A DNA stretch of 64,000 nucleotides from Dehalococcoidia bacterium (GTDB taxonomy: Bacteria; Chloroflexota; Dehalococcoidia; Bin125), in contig JAJEJC010000008.1 in assembly GCA_022828105.1 (NCBI GenBank), positions 310,001-374,000 of the forward strand, in the 5' to 3' direction. The notes below the pieces were generated by a model. That model made no database searches. It was not told the origin of the DNA and saw only the letters and a list, made by a program, of their open reading frames with translations. Below are positions 1-10,261 of this stretch, in pieces. Each line of letters opens with the position of its first letter. The first letter of the stretch is position 1. The position numbers were made by a program, and so were the translations under genes.

Positions 1-7
1 GCGAGCA

Positions 8-625
8 GTGCTCTTCGACTTCGGCGGCGTCCTGATCCGCATGGACTGGGACGGGTACGACGAGTTCGGCAAGCGCTGGAATCTGCCGCCAGGCACGCTG
101 GTCGACGCCTTCTACCGCACGCCCGAATGGCACGCCATCGAGACCGGCCGCGGCAACTGGGAGACCTGGCAACGCGGCGTCGAGCAAAGCCTCGCGCCGT
201 ACCTGCAGGGCGATGCCGCGACCGAAGTCCAGAGCCTGCTTGACGCCTGGTACGCCCAACCCTGGCAGTACCACCATCCCAACTTCGAGCTCGCCCGCGA
301 CCTCCAGGCCGCCGGACACAAGATCGGCGTCCTCTCCAATGCCCCCGACGACCTGCGCGACCGCTTCCTCAGCAACCTCCCGGTCGAGGTCGACTGGGAC
401 GCGATCGTCGTCTCGGGCGAAATCGGCATGCGCAAGCCCGATCCCGGCATCTTCCACCACGCGGCCGAGGCGATCGGCGTCGCTCCCGAGCACTGCTTCT
501 TCATCGACGACCTGGAGGAAAATGTGCTCGGCGCGCAGGCGGTCGGAATGAGCGGCTACCACTTCACCAGGAACAACTACCGGGCGCTCAGGATCGCGCT
601 GCGGGCATCCGGTATCGACAGCTAG
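8..625 (+). CDS. HAD-superfamily hydrolase (HAD-IA)
   Basis: N-terminal LFDFGGVLI, internal VLSNAP and RKPDPGIF, C-terminal FFIDDLEENVLGA match HAD motifs; the true start may lie slightly upstream of the window-edge ATG. Confidence 0.88.
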   Translation: MLFDFGGVLIRMDWDGYDEFGKRWNLPPGTLVDAFYRTPEWHAIETGRGNWETWQRGVEQSLAPYLQGDAATEVQSLLDAWYAQPWQYHHPNFELARDLQAAGHKIGVLSNAPDDLRDRFLSNLPVEVDWDAIVVSGEIGMRKPDPGIFHHAAEAIGVAPEHCFFIDDLEENVLGAQAVGMSGYHFTRNNYRALRIALRASGIDS

Positions 626-1389
626 CCGCCCTCGGGCGCACCCCGATCGCGCAACAGCGCAAAGAACACCGACGCAAACACCGCGCCCAGACTCGGCGCG
701 ACCCAGTAGACCCAGTGGTTGTCCCAGAACCAGGCGATGGCAGCCGGACCGAACGCGCGGGCCGGATTCATCGACGCGCCCGAGACCGAGCCGGCCATCG
801 TCACTGCCGCCGCCACGTACAGACCCACAGCAATCGCGAACACGGTCGCGCCGCGGCCCCGGTCGGCCAGCATCAGGATCGCGTAGACCAGGAAAAACGT
901 GATCACGATCTCCGTGCCGAAGGCCTGGATCACGGGGCCGGTGCTGAAGTTGGCGCCCAACCAGGACTCGCCCTCGCCCGTGTGATTGCGGAACAGCCCG
1001 TGCATCACCGACGACGCGATCAACGCGCCCACTAACTGCGCGCCCACGTACGGCGCGAGCTTGCGTCCCGGTAGTTTGCCCGTCAGCCACAGTCCCAGCG
1101 AGACCGCCGGATTCAGATGCGCGCCCGAGACCGCCCAGAAGGCGAAGATCATCACCGCCACGCCGAACCCGTTGACCAGCCCCACACCCAGCGCGCCCAG
1201 CGATCCGCCCGACCACCAGTTGACGTGCGCCGATCCGGCGCAGAACAATACCAGGCCGAACGTGCCCAGCACCTCCGCCATCAGTTGCCTGGCGCCGGCC
1301 TGGTTGCTCGCGCGGTCAAGCCTCAGCCGTCCCAGCAGCGGACTCGCCGCACGGACGACAGGAGCCAATGCCCGTTCAATCGGACTCAT
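622..1389 (-). CDS. MIP-family aquaporin / glycerol facilitator
   Basis: Two NPA boxes (SGAHLNPAVS and SGASMNPARAFGPA) and six hydrophobic segments. Confidence 0.93.
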   Translation of the reverse strand: MSPIERALAPVVRAASPLLGRLRLDRASNQAGARQLMAEVLGTFGLVLFCAGSAHVNWWSGGSLGALGVGLVNGFGVAVMIFAFWAVSGAHLNPAVSLGLWLTGKLPGRKLAPYVGAQLVGALIASSVMHGLFRNHTGEGESWLGANFSTGPVIQAFGTEIVITFFLVYAILMLADRGRGATVFAIAVGLYVAAAVTMAGSVSGASMNPARAFGPAAIAWFWDNHWVYWVAPSLGAVFASVFFALLRDRGAPEGG

Positions 1390-1479
1390 GATCGAAGCCT
1401 CCTGCCGACATCATGAATTCGACCGAAACGCTAACAGTCGACCGCCAACCTCCGGTGTGCGCGCTGTTAAGGTTGAGCC

Positions 1480-3594
1480 ATGCCAAATCGACTCGCCGGG
1501 GAGACCTCTCCCTACCTGCTGCAACACGCCAACAATCCCGTGGACTGGTATCCGTGGGGCGACGAAGCCTGGGCTCGCGCCCGCGCCGAGGACAAGCCCG
1601 TCCTGGTCAGCGTCGGTTACGCCGCCTGCCACTGGTGCCACGTGATGGAGCGCGAATCGTTCGAGGACGAACAGATCGCCGCGCTTCAAAACGAACTCGT
1701 CGTCAGCATCAAGGTCGACCGCGAAGAACGTCCCGACGTGGACGAGATCTACATGGACGCCCAGCAGATGCTGCACGGGCACGGCGGCTGGCCGCTCAAT
1801 GTCTTTTGCACGCCCGACGGCCGTCCCTTCTTCGGCGGCACCTACTTCCCGCCTCAGCGCCGGACCGGCATGCCCGGCTGGACCGACGTGCTGCGGGGCG
1901 TCGCCCGCGCCTTCCGCGAGCAGCGCGACCAGGTCGAACAGCAGGCCACGCAGCTCACCCAGCACCTCAACCTGCGGGTCGAGCTGGCCGGCGAGGAGTT
2001 GAGCGAATCGCCTGCACAAGTCCGCTCCAGAGCCGCCACCGCATTGCTTCAGTCCGCCGACCGTAGCCACGGCGGATTCGGCGGCGCGCTCAAGTTTCCA
2101 CAGCCCTACTACCTGCAACTGCTCGTGCAGCAAGCGCTCGACGATTCGGCCGGCAACCGCCACGACGCCCGCAGTCACCTCGTCCACTCGCTGCGCAAGA
2201 TGGCCGAGGGCGGCATCTACGACCAGCTCGCCGGCGGCTTCCACCGCTACGCCGTCGACCAGATCTGGCTCGTTCCGCATTTCGAAAAAATGCTCTACGA
2301 CAATGCGCTGCTGATCCCGCTCTACCTCGACGCACAGCGTCTGACCAACCCGCGATCCCATCTCCCCCCCTCTGGGGAGGAGATGCCGAAGGCAGAGGGG
2401 GGGCGCTCCCTCTTCGCGCGCATCGCCCAGGAAACCGCCGACTACCTGCTCAACGAACTGCAGACGCCCGACGGCGCGTTCTACGCCTCGACCGACGCGG
2501 ACTCGGAAGGGGTTGAGGGCAGGTACTTTGTCTGGACGCGAGACGAACTGCACGAACTGTTGGACCCGCAGGACGCCGAGATCGCCTGCCGCGGCTGGGG
2601 CGTCGATGTCGGCGGCAATTGGGAGGGCAACTCGATCCTCACTGCCGCGCAATCCGCCGAGGATGTCGCGCGCTGGCTCGATCTGTCGCTCGCCGACGTT
2701 GAGGTCTCGCTCGAACGCAGCCGCCGAAGACTGCTGGAACATCGCGCCACGAGAATCCCGCCGGCCGCCGACACCAAGATCATCGCTGCCTGGAACGGCA
2801 TGGCGATCGATGCCTTGGCCAAGGCCGGAGCAGTGCTGGAAGAGTCGCGCTTCACCGAGGCCGCCGAACGCGCCGCGCGATTCATCCTCGACCGCATGCG
2901 CACTCCGGACGGCGGCCTGTTGCGCATTCACTCGGCCGGCCGCGCCTCCGTCGACGCATTCGTCGAAGACTACGCCGCCCTTGCCGACGGCATGATCTCG
3001 CTCTACGAAACCACCGGCGACGACACCTGGTATCTCGAAGCACGCTCGATGATCGACGCGATGATCGAACGGTTCTGGGACCACGAAGGCGGCGGATTCT
3101 TCACCGTCGGCCGCGACGGCGAGCAGCTCATTGCGCAGCGCAAGCCAGTCCAGGACGGCGCGACGCCCAGCGGCAATTCGCTCGCCGCGCGCGCGCTGGC
3201 GCGAATGTACGCGCTCACCGCCGAGGGGCGCTATGCCGACCTGATCGAGGCGATGCGCGAGTCCTTTTCCGCCTACCTGAGCAAGGCGCCGACCATGCTC
3301 GGCCTGTTCGTCTCAGTCGAGGATTGGCTGACGGATCACCGCTCGGTCGCCCTGGTCGGACCGGCCGGCGACCCTCGGATCGCTCGAATGCGGCGAGACC
3401 TCTGGACCGGAGCGCCTCGGCCAATGGTCCTCATGCAGCGCGAAGGAGAGAGCGTCGTACCGCAGCTCTCCGACAAGCCAATGCAACACGGCCGACCGAC
3501 CGCCTACGTCTGCCAGGCCTTCGCCTGCTCGGCTCCGGTCCATACGGCCGCCGATCTGGCACGAGTTCTCGACGAGCCCTTACCGAACGGATAA
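1480..3594 (+). CDS. Thioredoxin-domain protein, DUF255/YyaL (spermatogenesis-associated protein 20-like)
   Basis: N-terminal [25 protein letters not shown] and [17 protein letters not shown] are diagnostic for the family. Confidence 0.93.
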   Translation: MPNRLAGETSPYLLQHANNPVDWYPWGDEAWARARAEDKPVLVSVGYAACHWCHVMERESFEDEQIAALQNELVVSIKVDREERPDVDEIYMDAQQMLHGHGGWPLNVFCTPDGRPFFGGTYFPPQRRTGMPGWTDVLRGVARAFREQRDQVEQQATQLTQHLNLRVELAGEELSESPAQVRSRAATALLQSADRSHGGFGGALKFPQPYYLQLLVQQALDDSAGNRHDARSHLVHSLRKMAEGGIYDQLAGGFHRYAVDQIWLVPHFEKMLYDNALLIPLYLDAQRLTNPRSHLPPSGEEMPKAEGGRSLFARIAQETADYLLNELQTPDGAFYASTDADSEGVEGRYFVWTRDELHELLDPQDAEIACRGWGVDVGGNWEGNSILTAAQSAEDVARWLDLSLADVEVSLERSRRRLLEHRATRIPPAADTKIIAAWNGMAIDALAKAGAVLEESRFTEAAERAARFILDRMRTPDGGLLRIHSAGRASVDAFVEDYAALADGMISLYETTGDDTWYLEARSMIDAMIERFWDHEGGGFFTVGRDGEQLIAQRKPVQDGATPSGNSLAARALARMYALTAEGRYADLIEAMRESFSAYLSKAPTMLGLFVSVEDWLTDHRSVALVGPAGDPRIARMRRDLWTGAPRPMVLMQREGESVVPQLSDKPMQHGRPTAYVCQAFACSAPVHTAADLARVLDEPLPNG
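2359..2405 (+). repeat. C-rich dispersed repeat family A, in-CDS copy
   Basis: CATCTCCCCCCCTCTGGGGAGGAGATGCCGAAGGCAGAGGGGGGG inside the DUF255 gene. Confidence 0.6.
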
Positions 3595-3626
3595 GCTACA
3601 CCGTCGTAGACCGATTGGAGACCCAC

Positions 3627-4037
3627 ATGCCCCACCAGACCGTTGTTCCAACGCTTCGCTATGACGACGCCAACGAAGCGATCCGCTGGCTGCACGAGGC
3701 GTTCGGGATCACCGAGCACTTCGTGGTCCGCAATGAGGCGGGACGCGTCGAGCACGCGCAGCTTGCCTGGCGCGGTTCGATCGTCATGCTCGGCGACGCT
3801 ACCGATGATGTGCACAGCCTGCCTCACCGCCACGGATCAGTCAGCATGACCGCCGAGTCGGCCGAGCAGGTGGACGAAACCTTCGCCCGCGCCGTCGCCG
3901 CCGGTGCGAAGGTGATCCAGCCGCTGACCGACACCGACTACGGCTCGCACGCCTTCACCGTCGCCGACTACGAGGGCAATCACTGGCACCTGGGCACCTA
4001 CGACCCGTTCGTAACCCAGGACCAACAGGACGGATAA
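3627..4037 (+). CDS. VOC (glyoxalase/bleomycin-resistance) family protein
   Basis: PTLRYDDANEAIRWLHEAFGI ... DTDYGSHAFTVADYEGNHWHLGTY; start set at ATG 3627 inside the longer ORF. Confidence 0.88.
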   Translation: MPHQTVVPTLRYDDANEAIRWLHEAFGITEHFVVRNEAGRVEHAQLAWRGSIVMLGDATDDVHSLPHRHGSVSMTAESAEQVDETFARAVAAGAKVIQPLTDTDYGSHAFTVADYEGNHWHLGTYDPFVTQDQQDG

Positions 4038-4041
4038 TGCC

Positions 4042-4449
4042 ATGCCGCACCAGACAATCGTTCCCGCATTCCGCGCCAACGACGCTCAGGCGCTCATCGA
4101 GTGGCTTTGTCATACGTTCGACTTCACCGAGCGCATGATTGTGCCCGACGGCAACGGCGGCGTCGCGCACGCCGAGTTGGAGTGGCGCGGCAGCCTGGTC
4201 ATGCTCGGATCAGTCCGCGGCGAGGATGACCCGCTCAACGAGTCAATGGGCAAGGCATCCGTCAGCTTGGCCGCAGAGTCGAGCGAACAGGTCGACGAGC
4301 TGTATCAGCGAGCCCAGAATGCGGGCGCCGCCATCGCATTCCCGCTCGAAGACACAGACTACGGCTCGCACGCGTTCACGGTCCGCGATCCCGAAGGCAA
4401 CTTCTGGCACTTCGGCACCTACGACCCGCTCGCGACGCAGACGGAGTAG
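4042..4449 (+). CDS. VOC family protein
   Basis: MPHQTIVPAFRANDAQALIEWLCHTFDFTER ... DYGSHAFTVRDPEGNFWHFGTY; tandem paralog of the preceding gene. Confidence 0.88.
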   Translation: MPHQTIVPAFRANDAQALIEWLCHTFDFTERMIVPDGNGGVAHAELEWRGSLVMLGSVRGEDDPLNESMGKASVSLAAESSEQVDELYQRAQNAGAAIAFPLEDTDYGSHAFTVRDPEGNFWHFGTYDPLATQTE

Positions 4450-4456
4450 GACACTA

Positions 4457-4933
4457 ATGAACATGCCAGACCCCGAACGACCGCATATGCCGGACAGCTT
4501 CGGCTTCAGCATCGAGGACTACCCCTTCGAGCCGATGTCGTGGCAGTGGGTTACCGAACAACTTACAGCGGCGCGCAACTATTGGGTCGCCTCGACCCGG
4601 CCCTCGGGCCGACCCCACTCCGTGCCCGTCTGGGGCGTCTGGGTCGATGACGCCTTCCACTTCGCCACCGATCCGCGCGGGGTCACGGCTCAGAATCTGA
4701 TCAAGAATCCCGAGTCGGTCGTCAACCTCGAGTCGGGCGACGAGGTGGTCATCCTCGAGGGCAGGTTCGAGCTGCACGACTCCACGCCCGGCATCCAGGC
4801 GGCCTTCAATGCCAAGTACGACATGCCCTGGGGGGCGGAGGAGACGATCCCGGTCTTCACGCTCACGGTCAAGAAAGCGCTCGCCTGGACCGAGGCCAAC
4901 TTCCCCAGCAACGCCACCCGCTGGCGATTCTGA
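4457..4933 (+). CDS. Pyridoxamine 5'-phosphate oxidase-like FMN-binding protein
   Basis: NYWVASTRPSGRPHSVPVWGVWVDDAFHFATDPRGVTAQNLIKNPESVVNLESGDEVVILEG; start placed at ATG 4457. Confidence 0.85.
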   Translation: MNMPDPERPHMPDSFGFSIEDYPFEPMSWQWVTEQLTAARNYWVASTRPSGRPHSVPVWGVWVDDAFHFATDPRGVTAQNLIKNPESVVNLESGDEVVILEGRFELHDSTPGIQAAFNAKYDMPWGAEETIPVFTLTVKKALAWTEANFPSNATRWRF

Positions 4934-4947
4934 CCAGCCGGTCTCTG

Positions 4948-5727
4948 CTAGCTGCCCGTGAACTCCGCCGTGCGGCGTTCGTTGAACGCCGCGACGCCTT
5001 CTTGCATGTCATCGGTGTAGGCCAGACGCTCGAAGTAAAGCTGCTCGATCCGTAGCCCCTCATCCAGCGAGGTCTGCATCCCGCGCACCGCCGCCGACTT
5101 GCAGGCGCGCACCGCGAGCGGCCCGTTGCGGTTGATCCGCTCAGCCATCGCCCGCGCTGCGTCCATCAACTCGTCCGCCTCAACCACCCGATGCACCAAC
5201 CCAATCTCATACGCTCGCTCGGCCGACAGCGGGTCGCCGGTCAGGATGATCTCCATCGCCCGGCTCTCGCCCAGCAGTCTCGGCAGCCGCTGCGTCCCGC
5301 CCCAACCAGGAAGCAAGCCCAGCCCGACCTCAGGCTGGCCCATCTGAGCCCCGCTCGCCGCGATCCTGATGTCGCAGGCCAACGCGACCTCGAGGCCGCC
5401 GCCGAAGGCGTAGCCGTTAATCGCCGCGATCAACGGCTTGGCAATGTACATCCCGCGCATGATCGAGGCTGGCAGCTCAAACCGCTCCTTCGACGGCTCG
5501 TCCATCAGCGCCGGAATCATGTCGCGCAGGTCGGCCCCGGCCGAAAACGCCCGCTCGCCCGCGCCGGTGATGATCGCGGTCCAGGCCTCGTCGTCGTCCT
5601 TGAACCGCGCGCAGGCATAGGCGAACGCCGCGTACTGCTCGCGATCGAACGAGTTGAGCGCTTTCGGGCGGTCGAGCGTGATCGTCGCGATGCGCTCGGA
5701 GACTTCGTAGCTGACGGACATGGGCAC
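4948..5727 (-). CDS. Enoyl-CoA hydratase/isomerase
   Basis: TLDRPKALNSFD, GAGERAFSAGADLRDM, AINGYAFGGGLEVALACDIRIA crotonase motifs. Confidence 0.93.
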   Translation of the reverse strand: MPMSVSYEVSERIATITLDRPKALNSFDREQYAAFAYACARFKDDDEAWTAIITGAGERAFSAGADLRDMIPALMDEPSKERFELPASIMRGMYIAKPLIAAINGYAFGGGLEVALACDIRIAASGAQMGQPEVGLGLLPGWGGTQRLPRLLGESRAMEIILTGDPLSAERAYEIGLVHRVVEADELMDAARAMAERINRNGPLAVRACKSAAVRGMQTSLDEGLRIEQLYFERLAYTDDMQEGVAAFNERRTAEFTGS

Positions 5728-5837
5728 TCCTGATCATCAATCCTGCATGTGCTGCAGGCAGCCTAATTGCGGACCGCCGGCACGGTCGCCGTTAGGCTGA
5801 TTGTGAGTAACCACGACTACTTGACGAGGAACGACAC

Positions 5838-6845
5838 ATGAGCCGCCGCATTGGCATGGGTTTCGACTGGCAGGGATCGATCAACCGCGAAGACGCGCTG
5901 AAGCGGGCGCAGGCCGCCGACGAGGTCGGGATCGACTCGCTCTGGGTCGCCGAAGCCTGGGGACAGGACGCCTTCACCACGCTCGTCCAGCTCGCCGAGC
6001 GGACCAGCAATGTCCAGGTCGGGACCAGCATCGTCAACATCTACTCGCGCACGCCGGCCGCCCTGGCCCAGCACTTCGCCACCATCGACGAGCTGTCCGA
6101 AGGCCGCGTCATCGTCGGACTGGGCAACTCCGGTCCGCAGGTGATCGAGCATTTCCACGGCGTGCCTTTCCAGCCCGCCTTCAAGCGCATGCGCGAGACC
6201 GTCGAGATCATGAAGATCCTCTTCTCCGGCGAGCGGCTCAACTACGACGGCGACATATTCAAGCTGCAGCGCGGCTTCACGCTGCGCTTCGACACCTACC
6301 GCAAGCAGCTGCCCATCTACCTCGCCACGCTCAATCCCAAGTCGGTCCAGATGACCGCCGAGATCTCCGACGGCTGGCTGCCGGTCATGATTCCCATGGA
6401 GCGGCTGAAGGAAGAGATCGACCAGGTCAACGACTGGGTCCGCGAGGCCGGCAAGAGTCCCGCCGAGTTCACGGTCCGCGCGCCCGGCGGCGTCACCGTG
6501 GCCAACACGCCCGAGGACCAGGCCCGCGCCCGCGCCGGACAGGCCGGCACGCTCGCCTTCTACTGCGCCCGCATGGGCGAGTTCTACTACCGCCAGCTCT
6601 CACGCCAGGGCTACGAGGACGAGGCCAACGCCGCCCGTCTGGCCTGGAAGGAAGGCGGCGGCGGCGCAGCGGCGGATTCCATCCCCGGCGAGATGCTGGA
6701 ACAGTTTGGGTTCGTCGGCACGACCGAGGAGTGCGTCGAGCGCCTCGAACAGGAGCAAGCCGCCGGCGCCCTGCTCCACTCCGTCAACGTGATGGAGCAA
6801 AACCCCAACGAGTTCGCCAAGATCCTCGACGCCCTCAAGGGCTAA
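5838..6845 (+). CDS. LLM-class flavin-dependent oxidoreductase
   Basis: IGMGFDWQGSINREDALKRAQAADEVGIDSLWVAEAWGQDAFT ... TSIVNIYSRTPAALAQ. Confidence 0.9.
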   Translation: MSRRIGMGFDWQGSINREDALKRAQAADEVGIDSLWVAEAWGQDAFTTLVQLAERTSNVQVGTSIVNIYSRTPAALAQHFATIDELSEGRVIVGLGNSGPQVIEHFHGVPFQPAFKRMRETVEIMKILFSGERLNYDGDIFKLQRGFTLRFDTYRKQLPIYLATLNPKSVQMTAEISDGWLPVMIPMERLKEEIDQVNDWVREAGKSPAEFTVRAPGGVTVANTPEDQARARAGQAGTLAFYCARMGEFYYRQLSRQGYEDEANAARLAWKEGGGGAAADSIPGEMLEQFGFVGTTEECVERLEQEQAAGALLHSVNVMEQNPNEFAKILDALKG

Positions 6846-6852
6846 CGGAGCT

Positions 6853-6886
6853 CACAGTCCCGGCCCTGCGCCGGGACCCGCTCGGT
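6853..6886 (+). repeat. Hairpin repeat family B, copy 1
   Basis: CACAGTCCCGGC cctgc GCCGGGACCCGCTCGGT. Confidence 0.65.
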
Positions 6887-6896
6887 GCTGGCAGCC

Positions 6897-8006
6897 TCAC
6901 GCCGCCCACTCGATCCACCAGCCGTGGGGGGACGACCTGGCGAGGACTTGACGCTCGGCGGCGCCATTGGCGAAGCGGGTGATCGACAGGCTTGGCATTT
7001 GCACCTCGTCGATGTCTTCCATTCGCAGTTCCAACGTAACCAGCCAGACCGGGCGATCTCGACTGGTCTGCGTGAGCGTTCGGAAGATCTGCTCGCGCCC
7101 CTCGGCCGGGATTTGATAGAGCGCGACCGTGGAGTAGACCGTCAGGGCCGTGTCGGGCGGCGTATCGGCGATCATCCCGGGTAGCAGCTCGACGGCGTCG
7201 CCTCCGCGTAGATCGACCGGCGAGTGCCGCAGTTCGGCGGCCGCGTCGATCAGTCGTTGATGCCGTTCGACGTGCTCGGGCCAGATCAATGCCCGCAGCC
7301 AGAGCAGTTCATCCTCGTTGCGCAGGTCGATCGGGTTGAGATCGATCCCGCCGCGGAACTCGATGTCCAGCTCTTCGGCCAGCGCCGGCATCGGACTCTC
7401 GCCGCGCAGTTCCGCCTCGAGCGACACCTTCGCCCGGGGACGACCCCAGACCGCTTCCTCCTGACCGCCTCGCAGGTATCGGTAGCGATACCGGTCCACA
7501 TTCAGATTGAGGCCTGCGCTCGCTCCGATGTCGATCAGCGCCAATGGCTGCGCCGACTCCTGCTGCACCATCGAGAACGCCGGCAGCAGGCACGTGCAGC
7601 GCCGCACCACGTTGGTCTGGGTGCGCCGATTGTGAATCAGATCGAGGATGATCTCGCGGTGCGAGAGACAGAAGTCGCGAAAGGCCGGAAACGCCGGCTC
7701 CATCGGACGGTCTTCTCCCGAGACGATGGGGTAATGCAAGGCCAGTGGATGCTCCGCGTAGTCCCCGCCGCTGAGCAGCAGGCACTGCACCGAGGCGAAG
7801 AGCATGTTGGGCGCCGGCTGCCGCTGCCGCTTCTGCGCCGCTAGTTCCAGGAGCTCGTGATCCAACGAGATGCCGTACGACAGCTCGGCGTACAGCGGCG
7901 ACGCGAGATCGGGCGCTTCGACGCGGGCGAAGCAGTGGAACACGTCGCGGTAGTGCGCCACCCTCTCTGAGTCGAGAGGCGCATCGAGCTGGCTCCTCGG
8001 TGACAT
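6897..8006 (-). CDS. DUF2332-family protein
   Basis: YGISLDHELLELAAQKRQRQPAPNMLFASVQCLLL ... SAGLNLNVDRYRYRY resembles DUF2332 proteins. Confidence 0.75.
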   Translation of the reverse strand: MSPRSQLDAPLDSERVAHYRDVFHCFARVEAPDLASPLYAELSYGISLDHELLELAAQKRQRQPAPNMLFASVQCLLLSGGDYAEHPLALHYPIVSGEDRPMEPAFPAFRDFCLSHREIILDLIHNRRTQTNVVRRCTCLLPAFSMVQQESAQPLALIDIGASAGLNLNVDRYRYRYLRGGQEEAVWGRPRAKVSLEAELRGESPMPALAEELDIEFRGGIDLNPIDLRNEDELLWLRALIWPEHVERHQRLIDAAAELRHSPVDLRGGDAVELLPGMIADTPPDTALTVYSTVALYQIPAEGREQIFRTLTQTSRDRPVWLVTLELRMEDIDEVQMPSLSITRFANGAAERQVLARSSPHGWWIEWAA

Positions 8007-8015
8007 GTCCCCGAC

Positions 8016-8858
8016 TCAGGCGTTCAGGAACTCGCCGATCTTGCCCAGCAGCGCCTCGGGCTCCTCGACCTGCGGCATGTGACCCGAGGCCGAGAACATG
8101 GCGACCTCGGAGTTCGGAATAGCGCGGTTGAAATCCTCGGCGTATTGCGGCGGGATCAGGCCGTCGGAGGCGCCCCAGCAGATCAGCGTCGGCGACGTCA
8201 CCCGGTGAATTCGTTCGGAGAGGCGCTTGTCAGGAATCGGCCACATGAAGCGCGCGGCCGTCTGCAGCATCTTGGCCCGCTCGACCGTCACGGTGCGCAA
8301 CTCGTCCGGGTCCTCCGGCGGGGGCGCGGTCATCATCTGCGCGCCCGGATGATTCGTGTCGTGGAACAACGCCGGGACCAGCTCGTTCGGCAGCATCGCG
8401 AAGAAGTCGGCGACCGGGTAGTCGTCGTTCCACAGACCGGCCGGCGCGATTAGCACCAGCTTGGAGACGCGGCCCGGCTGCATCGCCGCCACCTCGGCCG
8501 CAAACCAGCCGCCCATCGAATGGCCGACCACGATCACGTCCTCAACGCCCAGCGCGTCGAGGAAGTCCCAGTAGAAGTAGAAGACGTCGTGATGGTCCAT
8601 CAGCCACTCGACGCCGGTCGAGTTGGCCGTGCCCGGCAGCTTGGGCGCGATCACCCGGTGGTGCTGCGAGAGCTGCTCCAGGAACGGGTCCCAGATCAAT
8701 CCGCCGGCGCCGTGAATGAAGAGCAGGTCCGGCCCGGATCCGGCCTCCATGTAGCCGACGTTGAATCGTCCATTGACGAGCGAGATGGTCTTGTCTTCCA
8801 TCTGGATACCTCCAGGAACGCGCACGCATCGGTCAGCCCGCCGCACAGGCGGGCGCAC
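8016..8858 (-). CDS. Alpha/beta hydrolase
   Basis: DLLFIHGAGGLIWDPF and VVGHSMGGWFA nucleophile elbow; the start may be the internal ATG of MEDKTISLVNGRF. Confidence 0.9.
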   Translation of the reverse strand: MRPPVRRADRCVRVPGGIQMEDKTISLVNGRFNVGYMEAGSGPDLLFIHGAGGLIWDPFLEQLSQHHRVIAPKLPGTANSTGVEWLMDHHDVFYFYWDFLDALGVEDVIVVGHSMGGWFAAEVAAMQPGRVSKLVLIAPAGLWNDDYPVADFFAMLPNELVPALFHDTNHPGAQMMTAPPPEDPDELRTVTVERAKMLQTAARFMWPIPDKRLSERIHRVTSPTLICWGASDGLIPPQYAEDFNRAIPNSEVAMFSASGHMPQVEEPEALLGKIGEFLNA

Positions 8859-8890
8859 GTACAGAGGCTATGAGTCACCCGCGATCAGTG

Positions 8891-10204
8891 TCAATCCGAC
8901 TCCGCCCGTTCGCGCCGCCGTCTGCGCCACACGATCGTGCCCAGAACCAGCAGTCCGCCGAAGACCAGCGTGCCGATAATCGCGCCCGTGCTCGACTCAA
9001 ACTCCTCGATCACCAGCAGCAGCCAGGACAGGTACACGCCCAATAGACCGAAGACCAGCGCGCCTCGATGCTCGCGCCAGACCCCGTAGGCCGCAACCAT
9101 CAACGACCAGACCAGTCCCACCACGGCCAACTCAACACTATCGACAGCCAGAATTGCCGCCGCGACCACGCCGCCCAGCAGCAGCGCCCCTTCCCAGATC
9201 GGCGTGAGCCAGTGCTCGGCAAGCGACCCCATCCACCGGCGTGACGACAGCCCTACGACCGCTAACTCCATGGTCGTGAACATCACCACCAGGGCCAGCG
9301 CAATCCGACGTTCGTCGTCCAGGTCGCAGAGGCCGCCGCCGAGCGCTCCGAGCAACAACAGCGCCGACGCCGGCAGCAGCTCTACCCGTTGACGGCGCAG
9401 CGCCCAGGCCGTCACCAGCCATCCGCCCAGCAACGAGAGCCAGTCCATCAGGGGATCGCCCGACGCGCCCGCCAGAGCGAGAATCCCGATGCCCATGCCG
9501 ACTGAAGCGCCCAGCCTGGTCCAGACGGCCAGCGGCGCAGCCGCCCACTGGCGAGCCCGCTCCAGCAGCCAGAGCAGCGCCGCGCCAATCCCCACGACCA
9601 ATCCGAGCGTGGTCCACTGCGCCCAGAGCGCGAGCGGACGCAGATCCAGTTCTCGATAGATGCCGGTATCCAGCGCGCCGCCTTCGACCGCGACCGCCAA
9701 CGGCAGCGTGGTCAAGGCCAGCGCCGAGAGGACCGCAGCGATCGGTGAACGCGCCACACGCATCATCAGGCCGCCGGTCATCAGCACCCACACGCTGACG
9801 ATGGCCCAGCCCGCCGCCTGCGATCCTTCCTCGAAGGACTCGTCCAGCACCCAGGCCACCCCGATGGCCAGCAGGATCACACCCGCCCCCGCCATCCCGT
9901 CGGACATCGCCCGCATGCCCAACGGCACTGAAACGCGGGCCAGCAACAGCGCCGCAACACCCCCGACAAACAACCACACGCCCTCGTCGTCCAGGGCAAG
10001 GAAGGTGAGCATCAGGACCCCGGCAAGCAGGATCGAGACGCCCAGGTACGACAACGCGCTCTCCATCCGACCGCTCAGCCGGCGCGTCGACCGCTCAGCC
10101 TCCCACGAGCGGATCGATGCGGCCATGTCTTCATCGAGCAATCCCGCTTCGCGCCATCGATCGAGCACCGAACGCCAGTCGTCGCGCTCGTGCATCCCGG
10201 CCAT
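8891..10204 (-). CDS. DUF2157-like multi-pass membrane protein
   Basis: N-terminal soluble WREAGLLDEDMAASIRSWEAE followed by many hydrophobic helices. Confidence 0.65.
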   Translation of the reverse strand: MAGMHERDDWRSVLDRWREAGLLDEDMAASIRSWEAERSTRRLSGRMESALSYLGVSILLAGVLMLTFLALDDEGVWLFVGGVAALLLARVSVPLGMRAMSDGMAGAGVILLAIGVAWVLDESFEEGSQAAGWAIVSVWVLMTGGLMMRVARSPIAAVLSALALTTLPLAVAVEGGALDTGIYRELDLRPLALWAQWTTLGLVVGIGAALLWLLERARQWAAAPLAVWTRLGASVGMGIGILALAGASGDPLMDWLSLLGGWLVTAWALRRQRVELLPASALLLLGALGGGLCDLDDERRIALALVVMFTTMELAVVGLSSRRWMGSLAEHWLTPIWEGALLLGGVVAAAILAVDSVELAVVGLVWSLMVAAYGVWREHRGALVFGLLGVYLSWLLLVIEEFESSTGAIIGTLVFGGLLVLGTIVWRRRRRERAESD

Positions 10205-10261
10205 CTACCGCCCCGCTTCCCCTGATCCCGATTCAATCCGCGTCCAGCCTAGAGTGATTCC

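Noticed and set aside
1411-3084. 557-aa minus-strand ORF
   Set aside because: Antisense to the DUF255 thioredoxin-domain gene, which has diagnostic motifs
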